From: Zanthoxylum bungeanum
Lineage: Eukaryota > Streptophyta > Magnoliopsida > Sapindales > Rutaceae
Length of the DNA: 64,000 nucleotides
Assembly (NCBI GenBank): GCA_019454045.1
Contig: SKCR01038155.1
Span: 124,001 to 188,000, forward strand
Direction: 5' to 3'
A model generated the notes under the pieces. It made no database searches. It had not been told where the DNA came from and saw nothing but the letters and a program-made list of their open reading frames with translations. Of the stretch, positions 48,261-59,027 are shown one piece after another; position 1 is the first letter of the stretch, and each line of letters opens with the position of its first letter. The translations under genes and the position numbers were made by a program.

Positions 48261-48640
48261 GGTTATTCGGCTCGGGGCTGGGTTTCATTCCACCGAGGCC
48301 GCATGGTTATTCGGCTCGGGGTTGGATTTCATTTTGCCGAGGCTGCATGGTTATTCGGCTCGGGGCTGGATTTCATTCCGCCGAGGCCGCATGGTTATTC
48401 GGCTTGGGGCTGGATTTCGTTCCGCCGAGGACGCATGGTTATTCGGTTCAAGGCTGGATTTCATTCCGCCGAGGCCGCAAGGTTATTCGGCTCGGGTCTG
48501 GATTTCGTTCCACCGAGGCCGCATGTTTATTTTAATCGGGGCTGGATTTCATTCCGCCGAAGCCGCACGTTTATTCCGTTCAGGGCTGGATTTTGTTCCG
48601 TCGAGGCCGCATGGTTATTTGGCTCGAGGTTGGGGTGAAT
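48261..48640 (+). repeat. 44-bp tandem repeat, copy A
   Basis: Eight units spaced exactly 44 bp (starts at 48,261, 48,305, 48,349, 48,393, 48,437, 48,481, 48,525, 48,569) and a partial ninth at 48,613. Unit pattern: GGTTATTCGGCTCGGGGCTG then GATTTCATTCCGCCGAGG then CCGCAT. All three plus frames stay open through the array. Tandem repeats before the 3' LTR are typical of Tat-lineage elements. Confidence 0.95.
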
Positions 48641-48810
48641 CCCACCGAGTCAGCTTCTTTGGTCTGGGGTGTGTTTCCCTCAGCTCGGGGTTGGGATGAA
48701 TCCCACCAAATCAGCTTCTTTGGTTTGGGGATGTAACCTTCCCCCGGAGTCAAGTGTTTCGCTCAGCTCGGGGTCGGGTAACGTCCCACCGAGTTAGCTT
48801 ATTTGGTCTC
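48641..48810 (+). repeat. 83-bp type repeat, partial units, copy A
   Basis: About two units of a second repeat with 'agcttctttggtttggggatg', 'tttccctcagctcgggg' and 'tcccaccgag'. It ends with GTCTC (48,806-48,810), the target of the solo LTR. The array continues at 60,919. Confidence 0.8.
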
Positions 48811-50681
48811 TGATCGGCGTAATCACACACGTATAACGCAAGCGCACGTATCGTTCAAGTAGTATAAAAAGTGTCGATCCCACGAGGACTTATTACATAA
48901 TCTATTAATTATATGAAGCCAAATGATTACTCGTATCTAGTAGATTGATTGTTTGATTGGAATGGTGACTTTAAAATTTAAAACAAGTAAATAAAAATTG
49001 TGAAAGTAGATTAAAGAAAATTCAAATTTATAAAAACTATCCAGGGTTGTGATTATCTCCAATATCTAATTAAAGATGAAGTGGCTATTTTAAGTTTGTA
49101 TAATAAATCGATTTACTAACCTGGAACACAAAATTATACAAAAGCCTCTGTCGATGGTCAGATGCAAATACTCAGTGTAATCCAATTAAACCATATGTCT
49201 ATGTTAACCAAATTACCTGGATTCATTAAGATTAAGTTCCAATTATAGTTACCTTGCCCGACATGTATATGTCTATCCTGTAAGGAAATATATTAAAGGG
49301 TTATTTATCCTCAAGGAAGATTTTGGGCTATCAAGTCTAAGGTTGAAACCTAAAATTCCTTTGTCAAGTTTATTTTAAGTTTATCAAATCAATCTTATTA
49401 GTGGCAGTTAACAAGACGCATTAAGCTTAAGACTTAATAAGTAAATCTTTATATTACCTAAACTATAAAATGACCCCTTATAACCCGATGATATTGGAAT
49501 TCATCACAACCCCAGATAACGGACTTAGTTACGACACATATCTAAGGCTAATAAAAGCTTAAATAAAGTAAATGCTGGAAATTAAATAAAGTAAATGCTG
49601 GAAATTAAAAATGTAAAAGTACAATAAAAGAAAATGATGAGGGTTAGAGGATCCACTTTTAATATTTCAAAATTAGAAATCTCACTTATTCTCAATGTTT
49701 ACCTATTAATTAACCAGACCATAAAGGTGGTAATTTCATTTGTCTCAATTAAATCCAACCGACCATATAGGCAGTAACAAGGTTATTACATAAACCGACC
49801 ATATAGGTGGAAACTATGTCTGAAATGAAAAACTGACCACGTAGGCGGTAAATAAAGTTGTCATCTAAACAGGCCATATAGGAGGTAACTAATTAATCCA
49901 AATTTTAATTAAAATAAGGGAGATTAATATAATTTATTATATTAAAAGTCTTACCTCTTCACCCCAGCAGAATGAGATTACCTGCTCATGCTGTAAAAGA
50001 AAACACACATAATTTTATTAAATAAATAAAAAGAAAATACAATAAAACTTAAATAATATACAAGACACTTTCATTTAGGTTTTCATGGAGAAATTCCTCT
50101 AAAGAAAGCATGAAAAAATTACAAAATTAAGCTTGGTATTTATAGAAAATCTAAAGCCTTCCATCAATTTCTACACCAATTGCTCCACCAATTGTTCCAC
50201 CAAACATGGCATCAAAAATTCAAGCATGTTTGGTGGAAGTTTGACAATTTTTACTTTTTTATTTTATATTTTGAAAATGACTATAGTAATTATACAAAAT
50301 ACACTCAATTATTCATCAATTTCGGCCTTCTGAACTTTAGAATTCGAAAATACTTAAATCTTCAAAGTTGTAGATCTTTGTGTCTTATTTAATCTGGCAC
50401 TTGAATCAACTCAATCGGATATCGGATGGAAAAGTTATGGCCAAAATACCAAACTTGCGTAAAATTGGAATTTAGGACCGCACTTCGTGACGCGTATAGT
50501 AAATTTCCGTTTTCGCCATTTTTTTTGCTCCGAATTTCATCATTTTAGCCCCGAGTTGATTCCATTAAATCCCAATACTTTATTTATCTGCAAAACACAT
50601 AAAACACATCAAAACGTTCATCAAACCCGATAAACTATACAAATATTAGGTAAAAGGGGCGGTAAATATTGATATATTTTC
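48811..50681 (-). mobile_element. Athila-like solo LTR, copy A (end clipped)
   Basis: Minus-strand LTR; left edge TGATCGGCGTAATCAC preceded by GTCTC. Its sense start is clipped by about ten bases at 50,681, where the duplication breakpoint lies. Subrepeats of ACCGACCATATAGGCGGTAA type at about 49,714-49,890. TATAAATA on the minus strand at 50,144-50,137. ORFs here are accidental. Confidence 0.9.
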
Positions 50682-50713
50682 ACATAAAACACATCAAAAT
50701 ATTTATCAAACCC
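50681..50713. repeat. 33-bp filler at duplication breakpoint
   Basis: 'cacataaaacacatcaaaa' plus 14 more bases repeats, with a few differences, 50,596-50,628 just upstream in the same LTR. It sits exactly between the clipped solo LTR and Copia RT sequence, as expected for template switching during break repair. Confidence 0.85.
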
Positions 50714-51880
50714 GTGTACATATCATGGCATACATGATCGATCCGACTGCCGAGGTGAACGGTATCCGACTCATGTTGTCTCTCTCATCTTGAGTTTTAG
50801 GACACATGTCCTTAGATAGATAGACACCATGTGACACTGGCAACAGTCCTCTCTTGGACTGATCCATGTTGAATCTCTTCAACACTCTGTCAATGTACGT
50901 ACTTTGGAAGAGTCCAAGCAGCTTTCTAGATCTATCCCGGTAGATCTTTTTTCCCAGAATAAAGGCTGCTTCACCTAGATCTTTCATGGAGAATTTCAAT
51001 GAAAGCCAAGCTTTCACCGACGTTAACATGGGAATGTCATTGCCTATTAGCAATACATCGTCAACATAAAGGACAATAAAAGCCAGTGCTCTCCCACTAA
51101 CCTTCTTATATACACAAAGATCATCTTCGTTTTGAATGAAATCATATTCTTTTATGATCTCATCAAAACGTTGGTTCCATGACCGCGATGCTTGCTTCAG
51201 TCCATAAATGGACCGATTTAACTTACAAACTTGTTTCCAAGTCTAGGCACGATAAAACCGTTAGGCTGTTGCATATAAACATCCTCCAAAAGGTTTCAGT
51301 TAAGGAAAGCGGTTTTAACGTCCATCTGTCATATCTCATAATCGAAATATGCAGTAATTGCAAGCATTATCCGAATGGATTTAATCATGGCAACAGGTGA
51401 GAAAGTTTCGTAGTAATCGACACCATGTCGTTGACGATATCCCTTCGCTACAAGCCTAGCTTTGTACATTTGTATGTTGCCATCCATGTCAGTCTTCTTC
51501 TTGAAGACCCATTTGCATCCAATAGGCTTTACGCCTTCTGGTGCATCAACCAGCGTCCAAACTTGGTTGGTGTACATGGAATCCATTTCGGACTTCATGG
51601 CCTCTTGCCATAAAGCGGAATCGATATCTTGTACTGCTTCCTCATACGTAGCCGGTTCGTTATCCTCAATGAGATTAATATTTACATGAGGTGAGATCAG
51701 AAACCCCATACCTCTCAGGTTGGTTCCTGACTCTCTCCGACCTATGTGGTCCTTGTGTAATATAAGATTGTGGTACAGTCTCATCCCTGATGGACTGTTC
51801 TTGTTCCGTTGAGGATTCTATGCCATGAATAGTATCACTTCGATTTTCATCGAGTTCTACTTTCCTCCCACTTATCACTG
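50714..51880 (-). pseudogene. Copia reverse transcriptase, copy B
   Basis: On the minus strand, from 51,784: ALWQEAMKSEMDSMYTNQVW, GCKWVFKKKTDMDGN, YKARLVAKGYRQRHGVDYYE, TFSPVAMIKSIRIML, then after a TGA at 51,327 the KTAFLN block, NRSIYGLKQASRSWNQ, IQNEDD and the catalytic YVDD intact (YVDDVLLIGND, near 51,050). It goes on with LSLKFSMKDLGEAAFILG to MYAMICTR at 50,714, where it is cut; RNase H and the 3' LTR are missing. Least decayed RT in the window, though frameshifted near 51,100-51,240. Confidence 0.92.
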
Positions 51881-53478
51881 CATTTAGGAATTCCTTCTCA
51901 AGGAAAACCGCATGTAGAGCAACAAATACTTTGTTCTCTCATGGGTGATAGAAGTAATATCCTTTGGTTTCCCTAGGATATCCTACGAATAGGCATTTAT
52001 CCGATTTGGGTTCAAGTTTGGTACCTTCCAAACGCTTGACGTATGCCCAGCATCCCCAAATCTTTAGGAATGAGAAACCTGGTTTCTTTCCTGTCCATAT
52101 CTCATATGGTGTCTGTTGTACAGACTTTGACGGAACCTTATTCAAAATAAGAATTGCACTGTGCGACTCATCATAAACCTAACCATGTCCAACAAGGTTC
52201 GGTTTCTCCGTTCGGACACACCGTTTAATTGCGGTGTTCCAGGAGGAGTCCACTGTGAAAGAATACCATATTCTTTCAGGTAATCCAGAAACTCATTGCT
52301 CAAGTATTCGCCACCACGGTCCGACCGTAATGTCTTAATACTCTTGCCTGTCTGTTTTTCAACTTCATGTCGAAACTCTTTGAATTTCTCAAAAATTTCT
52401 GACTTGTGTCTCATAAGATACACATAACCATAACGTGATGCATCATCCGTAAAGGTTACGAAGTATTCATATCCACCTCTAGCCTGGCTAGACATGGGCC
52501 CACATACGTCACTATGAACGAGGGCTAACAGTTCGGTGGCGCGCTCACCTTTACCGTGAAAAGGTGTTTAGGCATTTTGCCTAATAAGCAAGATTCGAAG
52601 ACGTCATATGAATTGGATCAAATCCGTCCAAGTACCTACTCTTCGAAAGTGTGGATATGCGAGTCTTGTTTATATGTCCCAGACGACAATGCCACATATA
52701 GGTTTCATCTTTGTTACTCATTTTGAGCCTTTTGTTTGTTATATTATATGTTGGATATATTTATATTCAAAATATAAAGACCATTATTTGCAACAGCAGT
52801 ACAAATTTCTACATCATTTTTATATAAATAACACCCAGTGTTTCTAAATACAAAAGTATACCCATATTGGGTTAACATAGATACAGAAATAATATTCCTA
52901 GTCAAACTAGGTACATAATAACAGTCATTTAGTTCAAGTACATGCCCCGAGGGCAGTTCCAAAACAAAAGTGCCCACGGCCAAAACAGCAACAGGTGTCC
53001 CGTTTCCAACACGCAGATCATTCTCCCCTGAAGCTAGTCTCCTGCTAATCTGCAGATCCTGTACATCAGTACTTATGTGAGTACCACAACCAGAATCAAA
53101 AATCCAAATTTTAAGACTAGAAGTAGCCATGTTTATTTCAATAACAAACATACCTGAGGCCGGTGTCTTGCCCGCCTTTATCTCCTTCTGGAGCCCCTTG
53201 TACTCGCGGCAGTCACGCTTCCAGTGACCCCGCTTGCCGGACTGTAGGTAAACATCCTGAGATTTGTCCTTTGGCTTCCCAGAAGCCATTGACGATTTGG
53301 TCTTGCCCTTTCTGTTGTGCTTCTTCTTCTTTACACCTCCAGTTGCCTTGGGCCCTGCCCTCGGTTTCTGAGATGTTGAAGCAAAGTGCGCCTCGCGCTT
53401 GTTGCCCTTTTGAAGCTCCTTTTCAGCCTCCTTGAGAGTTGACAATAACTCTCCAAGAGTATCATTATTGTTCATCAA
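51881..53478 (-). pseudogene. Copia integrase and protease, copy B
   Basis: Protease: WIFDSGCGTHISTD (DSG intact), VGNGTPVAVLAVGTFVLELP, YYVPSLTRNIISVSMLTQY. The pre-integrase finger is CRLGHINKT... ; CESCLL is damaged by a frameshift near 52,600. Integrase core 52,495-52,142: FVTFTDDASRYGYVYLMRHK (first Asp), TLRSDRGGEYLSNEFLDYL (second Asp), QLNGVSERRNRTLLDMVR (Glu), so the DDE triad is visible. About 45 bases coding ELPISFWGYALNSA are missing near 52,160. The C-terminal part FLKIWGCWAYVKRLEGTK and GYPRETKGYYFYHP is at 52,145-51,939. The lower part of the gag basic domain and knuckle (YLQSGKRGHWKRDC, cysteines lost) is also in the upper open frame. Confidence 0.9.
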
Positions 53479-54021
53479 ATTATAATTTGATGATGACTGT
53501 CTCCAGGAATCGGGGAGAGATTATAGGATCATATCCACAGTAATCTCAGCCTCAAAGACTATCCCCATGTTGGCCAACTCATCAATGTCAGCAATCATCT
53601 GTGCCACGTGGGACTCAACAGACATGCCTTCTGACATTCGTGAGCGAAAGAGCTTCTTCACTAACTCGTACCACTGCATCCTCTTGTTAGAGCGATGTAG
53701 ATCTTGCAACCTCGCAAACATGTTATAAGGATCCAAGTCCCTTTTTTGTCTACGGAAATACTGAGTCATCGAAGCAAGCATAATGGACTGAGTTGTGTCA
53801 CATTCATCACTATGAGTCTTCCAAAGCTCCAGCTCAAGTGTCTCATTCGGTCCGGGCTTAGGCCCAAGAGGTTTCTGTAAAGTATACAGTAGCCTCTCAG
53901 CACCAAGGACTATCCTTAGGTTCATTTCCCAGTCAGCAAAGTTCGTGCCCTTAAAGACATTTTCTCCCATGATAATGTCGCAGACATTTCCTTTCCTGTC
54001 ATCTTGACTACGATAGTCCAA
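53479..54021 (-). pseudogene. Copia gag, copy B
   Basis: The expected ATG is at 54,002, but one G is lost after codon 4 (GGAAAGGGAAATG has become GGAAAGGAAATG), so the frame is entered from an upstream ATG at 54,021 (MDYRSQDDRKGNVCDIIMGE). It then follows gag: WEMNLRIVLGAERLLYTLQ, GLDPYN-type block, MSEGMSVESHVAQMIADID, to a TAG at about 53,521 where copy A has CAA-type sequence. The rest (MNNNDTLGELLSTLKEAEKE) is in the next frame. Confidence 0.88.
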
Positions 54022-56191
54022 CTATCTAGTCAACGATAATGGGTACAGTCTAACTGTTACATAGAAAAATAACATTATATTAGTCCAACTAATAATATAA
54101 ATTTTGACGAAATAATTTGAAAGCGCGTCAAGCTAAGTATCTGAATGAAATTGCAAATTCAATACTAGCCTCCCACTATTTTTCGGCGAGTCTCTAACCC
54201 TCTGTTGAGTACTCGGGAAACCCAGTTTCCTAGTGGGCTAGGATCCCGTTAAATAACACACAACCTTGACTTTGGCCAACAAGCTGTATGATATTTAACT
54301 AGGTAGATCTCGAAGATCAATTGGATCTAATCCAACTCCTAGATCCGGTAGGTGGACATCCAAGTCCAAAACAATATACTTTATATATGCCAATATGTCA
54401 AACATATTTTCCTAACCTTTTTCCTCTGAATCAACTAAGCCTTGGCTTTGGCACAACAAGCTTAATGATTCCAGTTAAGCGGACCCGTTGACATGGAAAG
54501 TTTCGTAATCAATGTCGATGGACAAGAAGTGATCTTGACTTTGGCCAACAAATCACAACTTGGAAAAGACACCCCGAGTGTAACAAAACCTTCATGATTC
54601 AAACACATCCGCAATTGACAAAGGCCTTGACTTTGGCCAACAAGCCAATGACAATTTTGGATCTTGAGTAAGAATCACTAAACGGAAGGAAAAACGCTTA
54701 ATATTATATTGAGGGTTCTTTTGCGTAAATTGGCAACCAATTTATTATCTTTGTTAAGGTCTCATCATACACCCTTAAGCATGCTTCTAAAACATCATAA
54801 GGCGCGAAAAGTAAATAATAACGATATGCGGATGGATATATAAACATATTGTTCCTAGAACAAATCACTCTCTTTCAACTCCCCGGCTAGCACTTTTCTA
54901 CTTCTACCCAATTATATTACAATAATAGAAACCTCATTGCAATGAGGGGAATTAGGTGAGAAGAGAATACAAACAGATAATAAGAGACAAGGCTGGACAC
55001 TCAGGTCCAATTAATAAATTCCAAATTTACAATAATTTCCAAAATTACCCTTTCCCTTCTAATATCCATCCGATATACACTATTCATTCATCACATCCAC
55101 ATATATTCATTCAAGGCTTGTTATACAACCAATCTAATCCAATTAATTAGTCTTTAATTATGTGATCATCCAATGTTCAAATAACGGTTTGATTTTGCGC
55201 GAGTCCAACTCGTTTGAGAATAAGTACTTAAAGTACAAATTCATGAATTATATCGAACTACTCGTTAAATCCAATTTAAGTCGTATTCAATACTAATCAT
55301 ATTATTTAATTCCAAATTAAATATTTACACTTTTAATGTGCTTTAACGACTTAGATTCCAAATCTAATCTTATTGGGTCTCAAAGCCCAACTAACATCCA
55401 ATGTAAGTTTAATTAAAGTCCAATGGGCTTTCAATTGATTTCATAAGGCATGGGCCTTGGTCAATGTGGGTCAAACCCAATTACCAAGCCCAAGTAAGGA
55501 ATCACCCTTATTTGCCAAGAAACCAATATCAAGCCCATAAGGCCCAATTAAACCTTTAAATCCCATTTAGTTACATTTGGACTTAATGGAATGATTTAGG
55601 CCCAATTTGGATCCAATCCAATTTGGTCTAAACCAACTTGGCCCAACCAAGCCCATTATGCCAAATATAACAAATTTAAGCCCAATTCTAAATTAAGCCC
55701 ATTAATCAAATTTTAACATTCCAAATTTTAAAATCCAATTAACATAAGTGTAAATACATGATTAACCCTTTTAAATCAATCTTTCAAAAACATTAATTTA
55801 TCATTTAATCATGCTTATAACATAAACTAATGTCCAACATTATTTCATGAAAAAATCAAGTCCATTTCATGCCCTTATACATTCGGCCAAGGTAAGGAAA
55901 TAATTCCGATTTCGTTTTTCAATCCAATCGAATCACTAATCGTCATTTCATATCCGTTTCAAGTCATCCAATGAACTCACAAACAAAAAATACCAAGTCC
56001 TTTGCATGGGTAATAGATTCGGCCAAGCCTAAGGGAAGTCCAAATTTTGATCCAATCATTATTTGTTGAAATTTATCCAATCACATCTCATTATATCAAC
56101 ATACAAGCATACTAAACCAATCAATTTGCTCAAAGCATGCTCACATGGATTTTCCCCAAATTTTACCCTAATATATTTCATGCTTTAACAA
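54022..56191 (-). other. Copia leader, copy B
   Basis: Near-identical to 43,783-45,973. The CTTGACTTTGGCCAA words are near 54,265, 54,534 and 54,628, and a variant near 54,440. Noncoding. Confidence 0.65.
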
Positions 56192-56206
56192 GGCTCAAGA
56201 TACAAT

Positions 56207-58134
56207 TGTTGGTTTCTAATGTTTCTCAAACATGTCCCAAGATCATCACAAAACATGAAATAAGAATGAATAAATTGAAAGAGTGGCGGAATCACACTTA
56301 CAACGATCGGATGTGATGAAAGCTCCAAGCAAAATCCTTCCTCTGCTTTCTTTTGTATTCGGCCAAGAGGATGATTTTGATGAAGAAACTCCACTCCAAG
56401 CTCCAAGCTCCAAGCTCAAAGAATGAGATCCAAGCTCTTGAATCTATTCCTCTATCACCTTTGTTTGATCCACCAAAGTGTGCTAGCAAGATTTTCCTTT
56501 GAAAATTGAAAAAGAAAAACCCTAGGTTTGCTTCCTCAAGTTTCGGCCAAAGGAGAGTGTTTTGGGAGAGAGAGAGAAAGTTTTTAATCTAATAAAAACA
56601 TAATGGAAAATGAAAAGAAAAAAAGCTTTTTAACTTTTCCAAAAAGTTAAACCCCCCATCCCCCCCAATTTCCCTCCAAAAGTCAAAAGGTCAAGTCACT
56701 TTTCATAAAGTGATTTGACTTCCATCACACATCAATGACATGTGATATGACTTGCGATGTGATTTACATATGACTGCGGCCGCACGCGATTCAAAATCGG
56801 CGCAACTAAGTAAACACATTCCGCCGGCTCGGTTTCGATAATTCTAAATTAACGATTTTTTCCGATGCCCCGCAAATAAATCCAATTTACTATTCACGTC
56901 ACTCGAGAATTAATTCCAAATTAATTCGAGTGCTTGAATTAAAATCTAATTTCAATTCCGAATCGAAATCCAATTTCGTTTAATATATCGAATATATTAT
57001 TTTATCGATTAATTTCAAATTAACCTTTCTCTCTCTCTCTAATAGTACTTTATCCTAGATAAAGTTTCTCCGTTTAAATCCCAGATTAATATTGAATCAA
57101 ACGTCATCGGTGAATTCTCGGGAAGTGACCAAAGAGATCTCCGGATATGTTGGCAGTAAATACGGTTGTCGGACTATCCGAACACGTACGTACCTCGTAC
57201 TATGTTTTACTGATTTACGATACAAGGTTGGCTTCTAGCAAAGCGCCATGCCTACCCAATTCTCCAGAAATATTCTTACTGGAATATAAGATCTATATCA
57301 GGCGTAGTATACCGTAGTATCGTGTATAGCGATCCAGTATCTGATGTCACGTGCAAGGCTTGGGGCTGTTACCGTGTCTGCCCCGTACGAAGCACATATC
57401 GGATATCAAGCAACTAGTCTCTTTGAATCAGATAATAATGACCTTGTCATATTCTCCCGATGGTTGCAACACTATAGAGAACCAGTTTCGAATCCCTGCG
57501 TGATCATCATCTCCATATGTCTGAAGTGACACTTCCGTCTTGACATCACATCCAATACACTACGATTCTCAATAAACCCAGAAGAGGCGTTCACAGAACC
57601 TGTTAAAGCCCTGGACGACGAAAACCAAAGTTTACCGATTGTCGCAAGAACTAGCGATGCGAGTCTCAGGTTAAGACCAAATATACCTACCCTGAAGCGG
57701 ACTCCCATAGACACATATACATACTACCAATGGGATTCTGCGGGGTCTATCCAGAGCGAAGCTGTTTTCTGTACCATCGGTAAAACACAACCTCCTATCG
57801 CACTTGCATAAGTATCATATACTTAAATATATGAGAACTATGTCGTTATGCCCTCACAACGTGCACAAGTGCAATACTAGTCTATTCCGCATTATCGATG
57901 TCCAATCTCGATAATGCTACGACTATGGATATTTTAATGACTAAACCTTTATGGATTGATACTGTCTCATATCATCTCAATCCGGTACTAATCATATAGA
58001 CTTCTACCATTTATATTAAAGTAAATAAATTTACAAAACGATAAAAGGCAATTTCATTAATACATAGTTAATTTTATACAAAAACACAATGCCTTTTTAC
58101 AAATAATGACGCTATGGGTCATAACTGTCCAACA
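56207..58134 (-). mobile_element. Copia 5' LTR, copy B
   Basis: 1,928 bp, left edge TGTTGGTTTCTAATG, right edge ...ATAACTGTCCAACA. Primer site TTGTATCTTGAGCC (minus strand) at 56,205-56,192. Hairpin 57,891-57,915. An open frame at 57,714-57,472 on the LTR sense strand recurs in other LTRs. Confidence 0.9.
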
Positions 58135-58506
58135 AAACATGGTACGTGGAGGTTTCTACCCTCGTGGCGTATGCAGGCTCCAGAGCCGCCCAGCATGAGG
58201 AGGTCTTTTACCCTCAGGGTCTCGGCTGCTCACCGATCTATATCTCGGCTTACCGGACACTGAATTGTAAGATTCAGAATTGTGTTTTGGAAACCTCGGG
58301 CTAGACGCTGTCTCGGGGGATCGGAGTTGTTATTTGCTCTTGTGAAATTTTTTCCTTTGGGGTATATACTAAGTCACCCCCACCTCTTACCTGCTTTATT
58401 TTATTCTAATCTTTATTTTCGCTTTTCGCTGTTCTAGTAAGGGGACGCCCGCTACAGAATTAGCAGAGCCTCGAAGTTTGATTTTCTTCCCTTCCGTGTA
58501 AGTCTT
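58135..58506 (+). other. Tat-like element internal sequence, copy B
   Basis: Counterpart of 47,889-48,260, with scattered substitutions. No recognised domain. Confidence 0.5.
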
Positions 58507-58880
58507 GGTTATTCGGCTCGGGGCTGGATTTCATTCCGCCAAGGCCTCATGGTTATTCGGCTCGGGGCTGGATTTCATTTCGTCGAGGCTGCATAGTTAT
58601 TCGGCTCAGGGCTGGATTTCATTCCGCCGAGGCCGCATGGTTATTCGGCTCGGGGCTGGATTTCGTTCCGCCGAGGACGCATGGTTATTCGGCTCAGGGC
58701 TGGATTTTATTCCGCCGAGGCTGCATGGTTATTCGGCTCGGGTCTGTATTTCGTTCCACCGAGGCCGCATGTTTATTTTGATCGGGGCTGGATTTCATTC
58801 CGCCGAAGCCGCATGTTTATTCCGTTCATGGCTGGATTTTATTCCGTCGAGGCCGCATGGTTATTTGGCTCGGGGTTGGG
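58507..58880 (+). repeat. 44-bp tandem repeat, copy B
   Basis: Eight units at exact 44-bp spacing from 58,507 and a partial ninth at 58,859, the same number and phase as copy A. No indel has entered either array; all three plus frames are open here too. Confidence 0.95.
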
Positions 58881-59027
58881 GTGGGGTGTGTTTCCCTCAG
58901 CTCGGGGTTGGGGTGAATCCCACCAAATCAGTTTCTTTGGTTTGGGGATGTAACCTTCTCCCGGAGTCAAGTGTTTCGCTTAGCTCAGGGTCGGGTAACG
59001 TCCCACCGAGTTAGCTTCTTTGGTCTC
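58881..59027 (+). repeat. 83-bp type repeat, partial units, copy B
   Basis: Counterpart of 48,641-48,810, with a deletion of about 25 bases near 58,880. Ends with GTCTC (59,023-59,027), the solo-LTR target. Confidence 0.8.

Larger units (their letters stand above)
42209..50681. repeat. Duplicated segment, copy A
   Basis: Copy A of an 8.47-kb direct duplication; copy B is 52,433 to about 60,903, offset 10,217-10,224 bp. It contains Copia integrase-gag-leader-LTR, the Tat 3' region with its 44-bp repeats, and the Athila-like solo LTR. The copies differ by scattered substitutions and small indels. Confidence 0.92.

Noticed and set aside
48261..48640. CRISPR-like or repeat-protein array
   Set aside because: Units are directly adjoining with no unique spacers, and equal openness in three frames speaks against a real repeat protein.
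53163..53435. Plus-strand ORF of 90 codons
   Set aside because: Shadow of the lysine-rich gag end and zinc-knuckle region on the minus strand.
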